A stretch of 64,000 bases of DNA from Tabrizicola fusiformis. GTDB taxonomy: Bacteria > Pseudomonadota > Alphaproteobacteria > Rhodobacterales > Rhodobacteraceae. The stretch covers positions 109,679 to 173,678 of the forward strand of contig NZ_JABUHN010000010.1 of assembly GCF_013328815.1 (NCBI RefSeq), read 5' to 3'. Below are positions 47,290 to 54,258 of the stretch, piece after piece. The notes under the pieces are model-generated. The model searched no databases. It saw only the letters and a program-made list of their open reading frames with translations, and was not told the origin of the DNA. The translations under genes and the position numbers were made by a program. The number at the start of each line of letters is the position of its first letter. Positions within the stretch are counted from its first letter, which is position 1.

Positions 47290-48333
47290 TCATGCGGCGC
47301 GCGAACGGATGCGCCGGTAGTCGCGGCTCCAGGCTTCGGTGAAGCGCAGAACCTCTTCCTCGGTGGTCGAAGGGCCGATCGAGATGCGGATGGCCTGTGC
47401 GGCCTGCCCCTCGTCATAGCCCATCGCCCGTAGCACGCGGCTGGCGCGCACCTTGCCGCTGGAACAGGCCGAGCCTGCCGAAACGGCAAAGCCGGCAAGG
47501 TCCATCGCCATCACCTGCGTCTCACCCTTCCAGCCGGGCGCGATGAGGCACAGCGTGTTGGGCAGGCGCGGCACCGATTTTCCGACTGAAATAGTCTCAA
47601 ATCCCTGGGCAGACAATGCTGAGTCTAGAATATTTCTAATCTCCGCCACCTGCTCCCACACCCCATCGGCCAGATCGCGCGCAGCCGCCGCAGCAGCCGC
47701 GCCAAAACCCGCAATGCCAATCAGGTTTTCGGTGCCCGCACGGCGCCCCATCTCTTGCCCGCCACCCTTGAGCTGCGGCGACACATCCAGCCCGCGGCGC
47801 AGCACCAGCGCACCTACGCCCTTCGGCCCGCCCAGCTTGTGCGCGGCGACAAGACCCATGTCACAGCCCAGCCAGTTGAAGGCGAGCGGCAGCTTGCCGA
47901 AGCCCTGCGTCAGGTCTGACACCGCCAGCCCCTGCGGCAGATCCTGCACCACCCCGGTTTCCGAATTGGCCAGTTGCAGCGCCGTGCGGGCCGGATCGGT
48001 CACCGCCACCCTGCCCTGCGCATCCACCGGCAGCACACCATCACACCAGGCGGCCACCGCCTCATGCTCCACCGCTGCGCAAGCCAGCCCCCGCCCGGCG
48101 CAGGCCAGTGCCGCCGCCTCGGTCGCGCCCGAGGTGAAGACGATATCTGCCCCTTCCGCCCCCAAGGCCGCCGCCACCTGCACCCGCGCCTTCTCGATCA
48201 GCGCCTTGGCCGCCCGACCTTCGGAATGCACCGAGGAAGGGTTGCCCACCACCTCCATCGCCGCAACCATCGCCGCCTTCGCCTCGGGGCGCAGCGGGGT
48301 GGTGGCGTTCCAGTCGAGATAGCTGCGCCTCAC
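47290..48333 (-). CDS. Cysteine desulfurase, IscS/NifS type
   Basis: A 347-residue type I cysteine desulfurase that begins with GTG 48333 overlapping the iscR stop (GTGA). Lys166 (AAHKLGGPKG) binds PLP; Cys290 in SAGSACSSGK is the mobile-loop catalytic cysteine. The N terminus SYLDWNATTPLRPEAK is the family start. It is shorter than E. coli IscS (404). It would work next to SufS in supplying sulfur. About 58 bases (47584-47642) have markedly AT-rich, atypical codons (AGA, CTA, TCA, GGA) within a GC-rich gene. Confidence 0.92.
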   Translation of the reverse strand: MRRSYLDWNATTPLRPEAKAAMVAAMEVVGNPSSVHSEGRAAKALIEKARVQVAAALGAEGADIVFTSGATEAAALACAGRGLACAAVEHEAVAAWCDGVLPVDAQGRVAVTDPARTALQLANSETGVVQDLPQGLAVSDLTQGFGKLPLAFNWLGCDMGLVAAHKLGGPKGVGALVLRRGLDVSPQLKGGGQEMGRRAGTENLIGIAGFGAAAAAAARDLADGVWEQVAEIRNILDSALSAQGFETISVGKSVPRLPNTLCLIAPGWKGETQVMAMDLAGFAVSAGSACSSGKVRASRVLRAMGYDEGQAAQAIRISIGPSTTEEEVLRFTEAWSRDYRRIRSRAA

Positions 48334-48800
48334 TCGTCCACCACCTGAAACAGCGCCGGAACCGCCGGGCAGGGCTTCATCTGATTGCCGATCACATCCG
48401 AAAGCCGGGTCTGGTGCAGGAAGACATAGACCTGCGCCGAAAGCCCCTCCCACAGCCGGTTGGTCATGCTCTGCGCCCGTGTGCCCGAGACGCCGCCACT
48501 GGCCCCCGCCCCGGTGTGCAGCGCGTCCACGGTCTCTTCCACCGCCTCCATCACCTCGCTGACGCGGATATCGGCCGGCGGCCGCGCCAGACGGTAACCG
48601 CCGCCCGGGCCGCGCACCGCCTCGACCAGACCGGCGCGGCGCAGCTTGACGAAAAGCTGCTCCAGATAGGGCAGCGAGATGTCCTGCCGCTTGGAAATCG
48701 CGGCCAGCGACATCAGCTCATCGCCGCCCGCCCGCGCCTCGGCCAGCGCCAGATCGGCCAGCGCCACCATCGCATAGCGCCCCTTGGTCGAGAGTTTCAT
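48330..48800 (-). CDS. iscR: Rrf2-family regulator IscR (single-cysteine type)
   Basis: A 156-residue Rrf2 regulator: MKLSTKGRYAMVALADLAL, winged helix with ISLPYLEQLFVKLRRAGLVEAVRGPGGGYRLAR, then a dimerisation helix. The three cysteines that hold the [2Fe-2S] cluster in E. coli IscR are absent; the region 93-115 has none, and only Cys144 remains near the C terminus. The R. sphaeroides IscR is known to be an Fe-S protein and repressor with this unusual makeup. It heads the suf operon, overlapping the desulfurase gene, and has a clear promoter and dyad upstream. Confidence 0.93.
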   Translation of the reverse strand: MKLSTKGRYAMVALADLALAEARAGGDELMSLAAISKRQDISLPYLEQLFVKLRRAGLVEAVRGPGGGYRLARPPADIRVSEVMEAVEETVDALHTGAGASGGVSGTRAQSMTNRLWEGLSAQVYVFLHQTRLSDVIGNQMKPCPAVPALFQVVDE

Positions 48801-48887
48801 GCCTGCACCTGCAAATCCATTGACGCCAAAGCCCCCGGACATTACCTGCAAAAGGCAATGCCATCCATGGGCTTCACTCTTGGAATG

Positions 48888-48916
48888 GTTCTAAGTTATC
48901 CGAGGGATTCCGTCAA
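48888..48916 (-). promoter_or_regulatory. Predicted iscR-suf promoter
   Basis: On the minus strand TTGACG (48916-48911), a 17-base spacer and TAGAAC (48893-48888). The expected start is near 48881, about 80 bases before the iscR ATG. The -35 box is nearly perfect; the -10 matches four of six. It lies within a dyad that could be the operator. Confidence 0.65.
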
Positions 48917-48927
48917 GAAATCCCTCG
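48901..48927. promoter_or_regulatory. Dyad flanking the iscR -35 box, candidate operator
   Basis: CGAGGGATT (48901-48909) and AATCCCTCG (48919-48927), perfect 9-base arms with a 9-base spacer that holds the -35 hexamer of the iscR promoter. It also lies 18 bases upstream of the divergent hydrolase gene. Position and symmetry fit a repressor site, presumably for IscR or an iron regulator. Confidence 0.55.
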
Positions 48928-48944
48928 CGCAAGAGGCGGATCGA

Positions 48945-49604
48945 ATGCCCGAAGTGATTTTTGCCGGCCCTGAGGGCCGTCTGGAAGGCCGCTACCACCC
49001 GCAGAAGGACCGCGACGCGCCGATTGCCATCGTGCTGCATCCGCACCCGCAATATGGCGGCACGATGAACAACAAGGTGGTGTATAACCTGCACTACGCC
49101 TTCTATAACCTTGGCTTCACGGTGATGCGGTTCAACTTCCGCGGCGTCGGGCGTAGCCAAGGCGAATATGACATGGGCATCGGCGAATTGTCCGATGCGG
49201 CCTCGGCGCTCGACTATCTGCAAAGCATGAACCAGAACGCCAAGCATTGCTGGGTCGCTGGCTTCAGCTTTGGCGCCTGGATCGGGATGCAGCTTCTGAT
49301 GCGGCGGCCCGAGATCACCGGCTTCATCTCGGTCGCGCCGCCGGCGAACCTGTATGATTTCAGCTTCCTCGCCCCCTGCCCCTCGTCCGGTCTGATCATC
49401 AACGGCACCGCCGACAAGGTAGCGCCGCCGAAGGATACCGTCAGCCTTGTGAACAAACTGCACGAGCAGAAGGGCATCACCATCACCCATGAACAGATCG
49501 AAGGCGCCGATCACTTCTTCAAGGATGATGAACATCACATGAAGCCGATGATCGACACGGTTTCGACCTATGTGAAGCGTCGTCTGGGCGAGGTCAGCCG
49601 CTGA
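48945..49604 (+). CDS. Alpha/beta hydrolase
   Basis: A 219-residue hydrolase of the DUF/OsmC-type dienelactone-like group often called alpha/beta hydrolase family: GRLEGRYHPQK, IVLHPHPQYGGTMNNKVVYNLHYAF, FNFRGVGRSQGEYD, the nucleophile elbow GFSFGAW (here Ser flanked by Phe), NGTADKVAPP with the acid residue, and ADHFF with the histidine. Substrate unknown. ATG 48945 with GAGG upstream; the frame is open further left but overlaps iscR. Divergent from iscR and followed after one base by a small conserved gene. Confidence 0.85.
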   Translation: MPEVIFAGPEGRLEGRYHPQKDRDAPIAIVLHPHPQYGGTMNNKVVYNLHYAFYNLGFTVMRFNFRGVGRSQGEYDMGIGELSDAASALDYLQSMNQNAKHCWVAGFSFGAWIGMQLLMRRPEITGFISVAPPANLYDFSFLAPCPSSGLIINGTADKVAPPKDTVSLVNKLHEQKGITITHEQIEGADHFFKDDEHHMKPMIDTVSTYVKRRLGEVSR

Positions 49605-49605
49605 C

Positions 49606-49866
49606 ATGGCCATCCTTCAGGATCTGACCGAGGCTTTGGCCAAGGACGTGCTGGACGCGCAGGACGAGCTGGGCGACGACCGTTTCTATGAAAAGGTCTC
49701 GAAGATCCTGCTCGACGCCTCACCCACCACGCAGGAAGCCTTCATGACGGCGGTGCGGGTGATCCTGGCCGAGCGGCGGGCGCGCAAGTTCCTTGAAGGC
49801 AGCCTGAAGGCCAAGCGGACCGGCGCCGCCGCCCCGATGGCGCCGCGCGATTCGGTGGGGCATTGA
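49606..49866 (+). CDS. Small conserved hypothetical protein (86 aa)
   Basis: A predominantly helical, charged 86-residue protein: MAILQDLTEALAKDVLDAQ, then FYEKVSKILLDASPTTQEAFMTAVRVILAERRARKFLEGSL. No domain recognised. It starts one base after the hydrolase stop and overlaps the next gene's start by four bases, so it is part of one transcript of four genes (hydrolase, this gene, a membrane protein, HD hydrolase). No signal peptide or membrane segment. Confidence 0.75.
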   Translation: MAILQDLTEALAKDVLDAQDELGDDRFYEKVSKILLDASPTTQEAFMTAVRVILAERRARKFLEGSLKAKRTGAAAPMAPRDSVGH

Positions 49867-50282
49867 GCCGGACATCGGGGCGGGTTCTGGCCGCCACCGG
49901 CATGGCGATCCTGCCGCCGGTGGCACTTCTTGCCCTTCTGGCGCGCGCCGAAGAATCCTGGCGCGAATGCTATTATGAAACGCCCTTCGGCTATGCGGCG
50001 GCCCTGAAATCTCAGGTCACGCTGCTCAACCTTGCGCTGGCCCTCACACCCTTTGCCGTTCTTGCCGCCCTCTGGCTGTGGTGCACGCGAAAGACCCGGA
50101 CATTCCTGATCTGGGCCGCCCTTGCCACGCTGTGCCTTGCCCCGCTGCTGCCGGTTGAGGGGCTGCATCATTGTGACAGAAAGGGGATGCAGGGCGGGTG
50201 GCTTGTCCTCCTGCTGCTGCCGCTTGGGCTGCTGGCCATCGGCATGGCCCTTTGGAACACCAAACACGAGGCCGCAACATGA
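49863..50282 (+). CDS. Small membrane protein of unknown function
   Basis: A 139-residue protein starting with TTG 49863, which overlaps the preceding stop (TTGA). About four hydrophobic segments (residues 9-27, 52-72, 82-98, 111-130). Cysteines at the ends of the loops (ESWRECYYE; LHHCDRKG) may pair on the periplasmic side. No family recognised. Its end overlaps the start of the HD hydrolase gene (ATGA). Confidence 0.65.
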   Translation: MSRTSGRVLAATGMAILPPVALLALLARAEESWRECYYETPFGYAAALKSQVTLLNLALALTPFAVLAALWLWCTRKTRTFLIWAALATLCLAPLLPVEGLHHCDRKGMQGGWLVLLLLPLGLLAIGMALWNTKHEAAT

Positions 50283-50863
50283 GCGCCGATCTTGACGCCC
50301 AATTCGCCTTTCTGAACGAGGCGGACCGGCTGAAATCGGTGCTGCGCGCCACGACGCTGTGCGACGGGTCGCGGCGGGAAAACTCGGGTGAGCATTCGTG
50401 GCATCTGGCGCTTTATGCCATGGTGCTGGAGGGTCAGGCGGCGCCGGGCGTGGACATCAACCGCGTTATCCGAATGCTCCTGATCCACGATCTGGTCGAG
50501 ATTGATGTGGGCGACGTGCCGATCCATTCGGCCAATGGCCTTGCCCATGCCAGCGCCGATACGATGGCCGCCGAAAAACGCGCCGCCGACCGGATTTTCG
50601 GCCTGCTGCCGCAAGATCTGGCCGTGGCCTTCCGCGCGCTCTGGGATGAGTTCGAGGCAGCCGAAACCCCCGATGCCGTCTTTGCCAAATCGCTGGACAG
50701 GGTGCAGCCGGTGATGGCCAATCTGCAATCGGGCGGCGGGACTTGGGTTACCTATGATGTGACCTATGACCAGTTGGAGAGTCGGGTTGGCGTCAAGGTG
50801 GCGCGCGGCGCCCCGCAACTCTGGGAGTGGGTCAGGGCCAAGGCGCGCCTCTGGTTCGCGTAG
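50279..50863 (+). CDS. HD-domain hydrolase, YfbR-like 5'-nucleotidase type
   Basis: A 194-residue HD phosphohydrolase with the metal-binding residues in order: GEHSW (His), [13 protein letters not shown] (HD pair), later [12 protein letters not shown] (Asp). This matches the YfbR/HDDC2 group of deoxynucleoside 5'-monophosphatases. ATG 50279 overlaps the upstream stop. The protein ends ARLWFA and its stop TAG lies in the GTAG foot of a repeat (50860-50863). Confidence 0.9.
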   Translation: MSADLDAQFAFLNEADRLKSVLRATTLCDGSRRENSGEHSWHLALYAMVLEGQAAPGVDINRVIRMLLIHDLVEIDVGDVPIHSANGLAHASADTMAAEKRAADRIFGLLPQDLAVAFRALWDEFEAAETPDAVFAKSLDRVQPVMANLQSGGGTWVTYDVTYDQLESRVGVKVARGAPQLWEWVRAKARLWFA

Positions 50864-50882
50864 GATGGGCAATATGCCCATC
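50860..50882 (+). repeat. GTAG palindromic repeat, single copy (locus 3)
   Basis: GTAGGATGGGCA then ATATGCCCATC, one base changed in the loop relative to the other copies. The TAG at 50861-50863 is the stop codon of the HD hydrolase gene. It stands alone without a facing partner. Confidence 0.88.
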
Positions 50883-50912
50883 CCGCCGCAAGCATCCCGC
50901 CCGACGACAGGC

Positions 50913-50937
50913 TGCGACAATTCTGTATACCGTCGCA
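50913..50937. promoter_or_regulatory. Dyad upstream of icd
   Basis: TGCGAC (50913-50918) and GTCGCA (50932-50937) around a 13-base centre that includes the palindrome GTATAC. It lies 72 bases upstream of the icd ATG, in the only non-coding gap before it, and could be a binding site for a regulator of the citrate cycle. Confidence 0.35.
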
Positions 50938-51009
50938 TACCATCTTCCCCGCGCGCCGCTTTTCCGCTATGCAGCCCCCATCCGAATCCCCACAGCCAAG
51001 AGGCCCAAG

Positions 51010-52224
51010 ATGACCAAAATCAAGGTAGCCAACCCCGTCGTCGAGCTTGACGGCGACGAGATGACCCGGATCATCTGGGACTTCATCAAGCAAAAGCTGA
51101 TCCTGCCCTATCTCGACATCGACCTGAAGTATTACGACCTCGGCATCGAGGAGCGGGACCGCACCAATGACCAGATCACCATCGACTCTGCCGAGGCGAT
51201 CAAGAAATACGGTGTCGGCGTCAAATGCGCGACCATCACCCCCGATGAGCAGCGGGTGGAAGAGTTCAACCTGAAACAGATGTGGAAGTCGCCCAACGGC
51301 ACCATCCGCAACATCCTTGGCGGCGTGATCTTCCGCGAGCCGATCATCTGCAAGAACGTCCCCCGTCTGGTGCCCGGCTGGACCCAGCCCATCGTGGTCG
51401 GCCGTCACGCCTTTGGCGACCAGTATCGCGCCACCGATTTCCGCTTCCCCGGCGCGGGCAAGCTGACGATGAAATTCGTCGGCGAGGACGGCACCGTGAT
51501 CGAGAAAGACGTTTACAGCGCGCCCTCCTCGGGCGTGTTCATGGGCATGTATAACCTGGATGACAGCATCGGCGATTTCGCCCGCTCGTCCTTCAACTAT
51601 GGTCTGCTCAAGGGCTGGCCGGTCTATCTCTCGACCAAGAACACCATCCTCAAGGCCTATGACGGCCGCTTCAAGGATATCTTCGCCAAGATCTATGCCG
51701 AAGAATTCGAAGAGCAGTTCAAGGCCAAGGGCATCCATTACGAGCACCGCCTGATCGACGATATGGTCGCTTCGGCGATGAAATGGTCGGGCGGCTATGT
51801 CTGGGCCTGCAAGAACTATGACGGCGACGTGCAGTCGGACACCGTGGCGCAGGGCTTTGGCTCGCTGGGTCTGATGACCTCGGTCCTGATGACGCCCGAT
51901 GGCAAGATTGTTGAGGCCGAAGCCGCCCACGGCACCGTGACCCGCCACTACCGCGAGCATCAGAAGGGCAAGGCGACCTCGACCAACTCGATCGCCTCGA
52001 TCTTCGCCTGGACCGGCGGGCTGAAGCACCGCGCCAAGCTGGACGGCAACGAACAACTGATGCGCTTTGCCACCACGCTGGAAAAGGTCACCGTGGACAC
52101 GGTCGAAGACGGCTGGATGACCAAGGATCTCGCGCTGCTGGTCGGCCCGGATCAGAAATGGCTGACCACCATCGGCTATCTGGAAAAGGTCGATGAATAT
52201 CTGAACAAGGCGCTGGCCGGCTGA
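51010..52224 (+). CDS. icd: NADP-dependent isocitrate dehydrogenase
   Basis: A 404-residue enzyme of the eukaryote-like homodimeric type: [41 protein letters not shown] (substrate Ser-Asn), [43 protein letters not shown] and [17 protein letters not shown]. Converts isocitrate to 2-oxoglutarate with NADPH formation in the citrate cycle. ATG 51010 with AAGAGG upstream. The frame is open from 50827, but that part covers the end of the HD gene. It is followed by a repeat pair that ends in a T run. Confidence 0.97.
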   Translation: MTKIKVANPVVELDGDEMTRIIWDFIKQKLILPYLDIDLKYYDLGIEERDRTNDQITIDSAEAIKKYGVGVKCATITPDEQRVEEFNLKQMWKSPNGTIRNILGGVIFREPIICKNVPRLVPGWTQPIVVGRHAFGDQYRATDFRFPGAGKLTMKFVGEDGTVIEKDVYSAPSSGVFMGMYNLDDSIGDFARSSFNYGLLKGWPVYLSTKNTILKAYDGRFKDIFAKIYAEEFEEQFKAKGIHYEHRLIDDMVASAMKWSGGYVWACKNYDGDVQSDTVAQGFGSLGLMTSVLMTPDGKIVEAEAAHGTVTRHYREHQKGKATSTNSIASIFAWTGGLKHRAKLDGNEQLMRFATTLEKVTVDTVEDGWMTKDLALLVGPDQKWLTTIGYLEKVDEYLNKALAG

Positions 52225-52230
52225 ATGGCG

Positions 52231-52306
52231 GGATGGGCAGATTGCCCATCCTACACCTGATGGCCCGCTGGGCCGCGTAGGATGGGCAATCTGCCCATCC
52301 TTTTTT
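52231..52306. repeat. GTAG palindromic repeat pair ending in a T run (locus 4)
   Basis: A minus-oriented copy (52231-52254) and a plus-oriented copy (52277-52300), 22 bases apart. The plus copy is followed at once by TTTTTT (52301-52306), so the repeat hairpin has become, or landed in front of, an intrinsic terminator for icd. The DUF1127-like gene on the other strand ends at 52315, right beside it. Confidence 0.88.
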
Positions 52307-52314
52307 CTTGCCGC

Positions 52315-52569
52315 TCAACAAGCCGCCCGCCCCGGCGCCAGAAGGCCGGGCAGCGGGGGCGCCGGTGGTTCCGGCTCAAGCCCGATGTCGCGCAGGAGAT
52401 GCGGACTGAGCCGGGCGATCAGATCCGGCGGATGGGCTGGCCTTGGCCGCCTTGCACGCAGCATCAGCCGCAACAGCGTCACCAGCACGCGGCGCCCGCC
52501 ATGCAGGCGGATCAGTTCGGAAAGCGCGGCGACAGGTGTGGCAGACGGGTCAATATGGGTCTGGATCAT
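52315..52569 (-). CDS. Small DUF1127-like protein
   Basis: An 84-residue, Arg- and Leu-rich protein with the pattern LIARLSPHLLRDIGLEPE near its C terminus, which resembles the DUF1127 (YjiS-like) motif LSxxxLxDIGL. The Pro-rich tail is unusual. In Rhodobacter, short DUF1127 proteins take part in RNA turnover and stress responses. ATG 52569 is chosen as the first start giving this length; an in-frame ATG at 52665 is possible but poor. Confidence in coding is moderate. Confidence 0.55.
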   Translation of the reverse strand: MIQTHIDPSATPVAALSELIRLHGGRRVLVTLLRLMLRARRPRPAHPPDLIARLSPHLLRDIGLEPEPPAPPLPGLLAPGRAAC

Positions 52570-52705
52570 CGGGATTCCCGCCGGGATTTGCCCGGGCGGC
52601 CTCTGGAGTTTGGATGTGGGAAAGCCGGAACGGACAGACCATCCGAAGGGATGGCAAGTCAGCATCGACTTGGGAAAGGATCAGGCCCTGAAACGGGCGG
52701 CGGCG

Positions 52706-52786
52706 TCAGATCGGTCGGTTTGACCGGCGCAGTCCGTAAGCCTGATACGCTCCGCCAATTGCGAAGGTCGAGCGGGTGATATTCAT
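52706..52786 (-). CDS. Predicted 26-residue small protein
   Basis: MNITRSTFAIGGAYQAYGLR followed by RSNRPI and stop. The ATG is preceded by AAGGGAGG at six bases, among the strongest ribosome binding sites in the window, which supports translation although the frame is tiny. It ends 137 bases before the start of the DUF1127-like gene on the same strand, so it could be a small protein or a leader peptide. No family recognised. Confidence 0.45.
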   Translation of the reverse strand: MNITRSTFAIGGAYQAYGLRRSNRPI

Positions 52787-52924
52787 CGCAGCCTCCCTTC
52801 GTGTTGGCGGATGCCGCTCTCGTGCCGCAGCGGGCACCGGGCTGTAAAGCCCCCCTTTGCCCGGATTTTCGCTCCTGCGGTTTTGGCGCCACAGGCTGCG
52901 CGTGCAGAAATAGGGTCAGCATTA

Positions 52925-52952
52925 TTGACATTATAGCCACCTCTGCTAGGCT
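52925..52952 (+). promoter_or_regulatory. Predicted promoter for the YitT-like pair (possibly leaderless)
   Basis: TTGACA (52925-52930), a 16-base spacer and TAGGCT (52947-52952). The expected start falls at about 52959, exactly the A of the first gene's ATG; no ribosome binding site is visible before that ATG. A small dyad GTCA-N7-TGAC (52915-52929) overlaps the -35 box. Confidence 0.45.
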
Positions 52953-52958
52953 GCCCCC

Positions 52959-53561
52959 ATGTCCGACCCGACCCATCATTCCGCCATCGAAGATGCCCAA
53001 GGCATCGCCTTTGGCGTCTGCATGGGGGCGGTGGGGATGCATGTGCTGTCCTATATGGGCTTTGTCGCGGGCCAGACCCCCGGCATCGCCGCCCTGATTG
53101 CCCATGTCACCGGATGGAGCTTTCCGGCGGTCTATTTCGCGGTTTCGGCGCCGTTTCTGGTCTTTGGCTGGCGGCGGATGGGGGCGGGCTTTGCGCTCAA
53201 GACGCTGGCCACCGTTGCGGCGCTGTCGCTGCTGACTGCCCTCTTGCCGCGCTGGATCAGCTTTGACCATATCGCGCCGGGTTTCGCGGCCATCCTGTTC
53301 GGCTCACTCTTCGGCATTGCCGCGCTGGCGGTGGTGCGCCATGGCGGCAGCTTCGGCGGGGTGTCGATCCTGTGGCTGATGTTACAGGACCGCACCGGCT
53401 TTCGCGCGGGCTATGCGCAACTGATCTTCGATGCGGCGCTCTTCGCGCTGTCAGCCTTTTTCATCGCGCCCGCTACGCTGGGCTGGTCATTCCTCGGTGC
53501 GCTGGTCTTCAACCTGTTTCTTGCGATAAACCACCGCAAAGACCGCTATATCGCCACCTGA
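52959..53561 (+). CDS. YitT-like membrane protein, first of tandem pair
   Basis: A 200-residue protein with five hydrophobic segments and the YitT-family signature region (GSLFGIAALAVVRHGGSFGGVSILWLMLQDRTGFRAGYAQLIFDAALF). YitT proteins are predicted transporters of unknown substrate. It begins EDAQGIAFGVCMGAVGMHVLSYMGFVAGQTPG and ends HRKDRYIAT. The next gene, eight bases on, encodes a clear paralog. Translation may start without a leader. Confidence 0.85.
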   Translation: MSDPTHHSAIEDAQGIAFGVCMGAVGMHVLSYMGFVAGQTPGIAALIAHVTGWSFPAVYFAVSAPFLVFGWRRMGAGFALKTLATVAALSLLTALLPRWISFDHIAPGFAAILFGSLFGIAALAVVRHGGSFGGVSILWLMLQDRTGFRAGYAQLIFDAALFALSAFFIAPATLGWSFLGALVFNLFLAINHRKDRYIAT

Positions 53562-53569
53562 GAGGCCCG

Positions 53570-54184
53570 ATGCCCCCCGCCTTGCCCGAAACCACCCGCC
53601 ACACCGTCTTTGAAGATGCCCAAGGTCTGGCCTATGGCGCCGGAATGGCGGGTTTCGCCATCACCATCCTGACGCATCTTGGCCTTTTCACCGGGCAGAC
53701 GGCGGGGCTGGCGGTGCTGATATCCTATGCCACCGCCCTGCCCTTTGGCGCGGTGTTCTTTGCGGTGAACATCCCGTTCTACTGGCTGGGACACCGCCGC
53801 ATGGGGCTGGCATTCACCATCAAGACCTTTGTCGCGGTGGCGCTTCTGTCGGGGCTGACCCTGATCTTCCCGTCCTGGGTGCAGTTTCAGGCGCTGAACC
53901 CGGTGGTGGGCGCGGTGCTGTTCGGGGCGATTTCCGGCTCGGCCCTGCTGGCGCTGTTCCGCCATGGGGCAAGCCTTGGCGGCATCGGCATTCTGGCGCT
54001 TATCCTGCAGGACCGCACCGGCTTTCGCGCGGGCTGGACGCAGCTTGCCTTTGACGCCGCCCTGTTCGCGGTGGCGCTGACCTTCCTGCCGCTGCGCACC
54101 GTGGCGCTGTCTTTCCTCGGCTCGGCCGTCGTCAATCTGGTGATCGCCGTCAACCATCGCCGCGACCGCTACGTCGCCACCTGA
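53570..54184 (+). CDS. YitT-like membrane protein, second of tandem pair
   Basis: A 204-residue paralog of its upstream neighbour: EDAQGLAYGAGMAGFAITILTHLGLFTGQTAG near the start, ISGSALLALFRHGASLGGIGILALILQDRTGFRAGWTQLAFDAALF in the middle, HRRDRYVAT at the end. Same five-segment topology and length, so the two arose by tandem duplication and may form a heterodimer. ATG 53570 is preceded by GAGAGG. Followed by 74 bases before typA. Confidence 0.85.
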   Translation: MPPALPETTRHTVFEDAQGLAYGAGMAGFAITILTHLGLFTGQTAGLAVLISYATALPFGAVFFAVNIPFYWLGHRRMGLAFTIKTFVAVALLSGLTLIFPSWVQFQALNPVVGAVLFGAISGSALLALFRHGASLGGIGILALILQDRTGFRAGWTQLAFDAALFAVALTFLPLRTVALSFLGSAVVNLVIAVNHRRDRYVAT

Positions 54185-54258
54185 TGGCCCCCCTAGCCAC
54201 GGACCGCGAAACGCGGTAAGCGGCGCTGCAAATGCACAATTGAAAGTGACCCCTCCCG

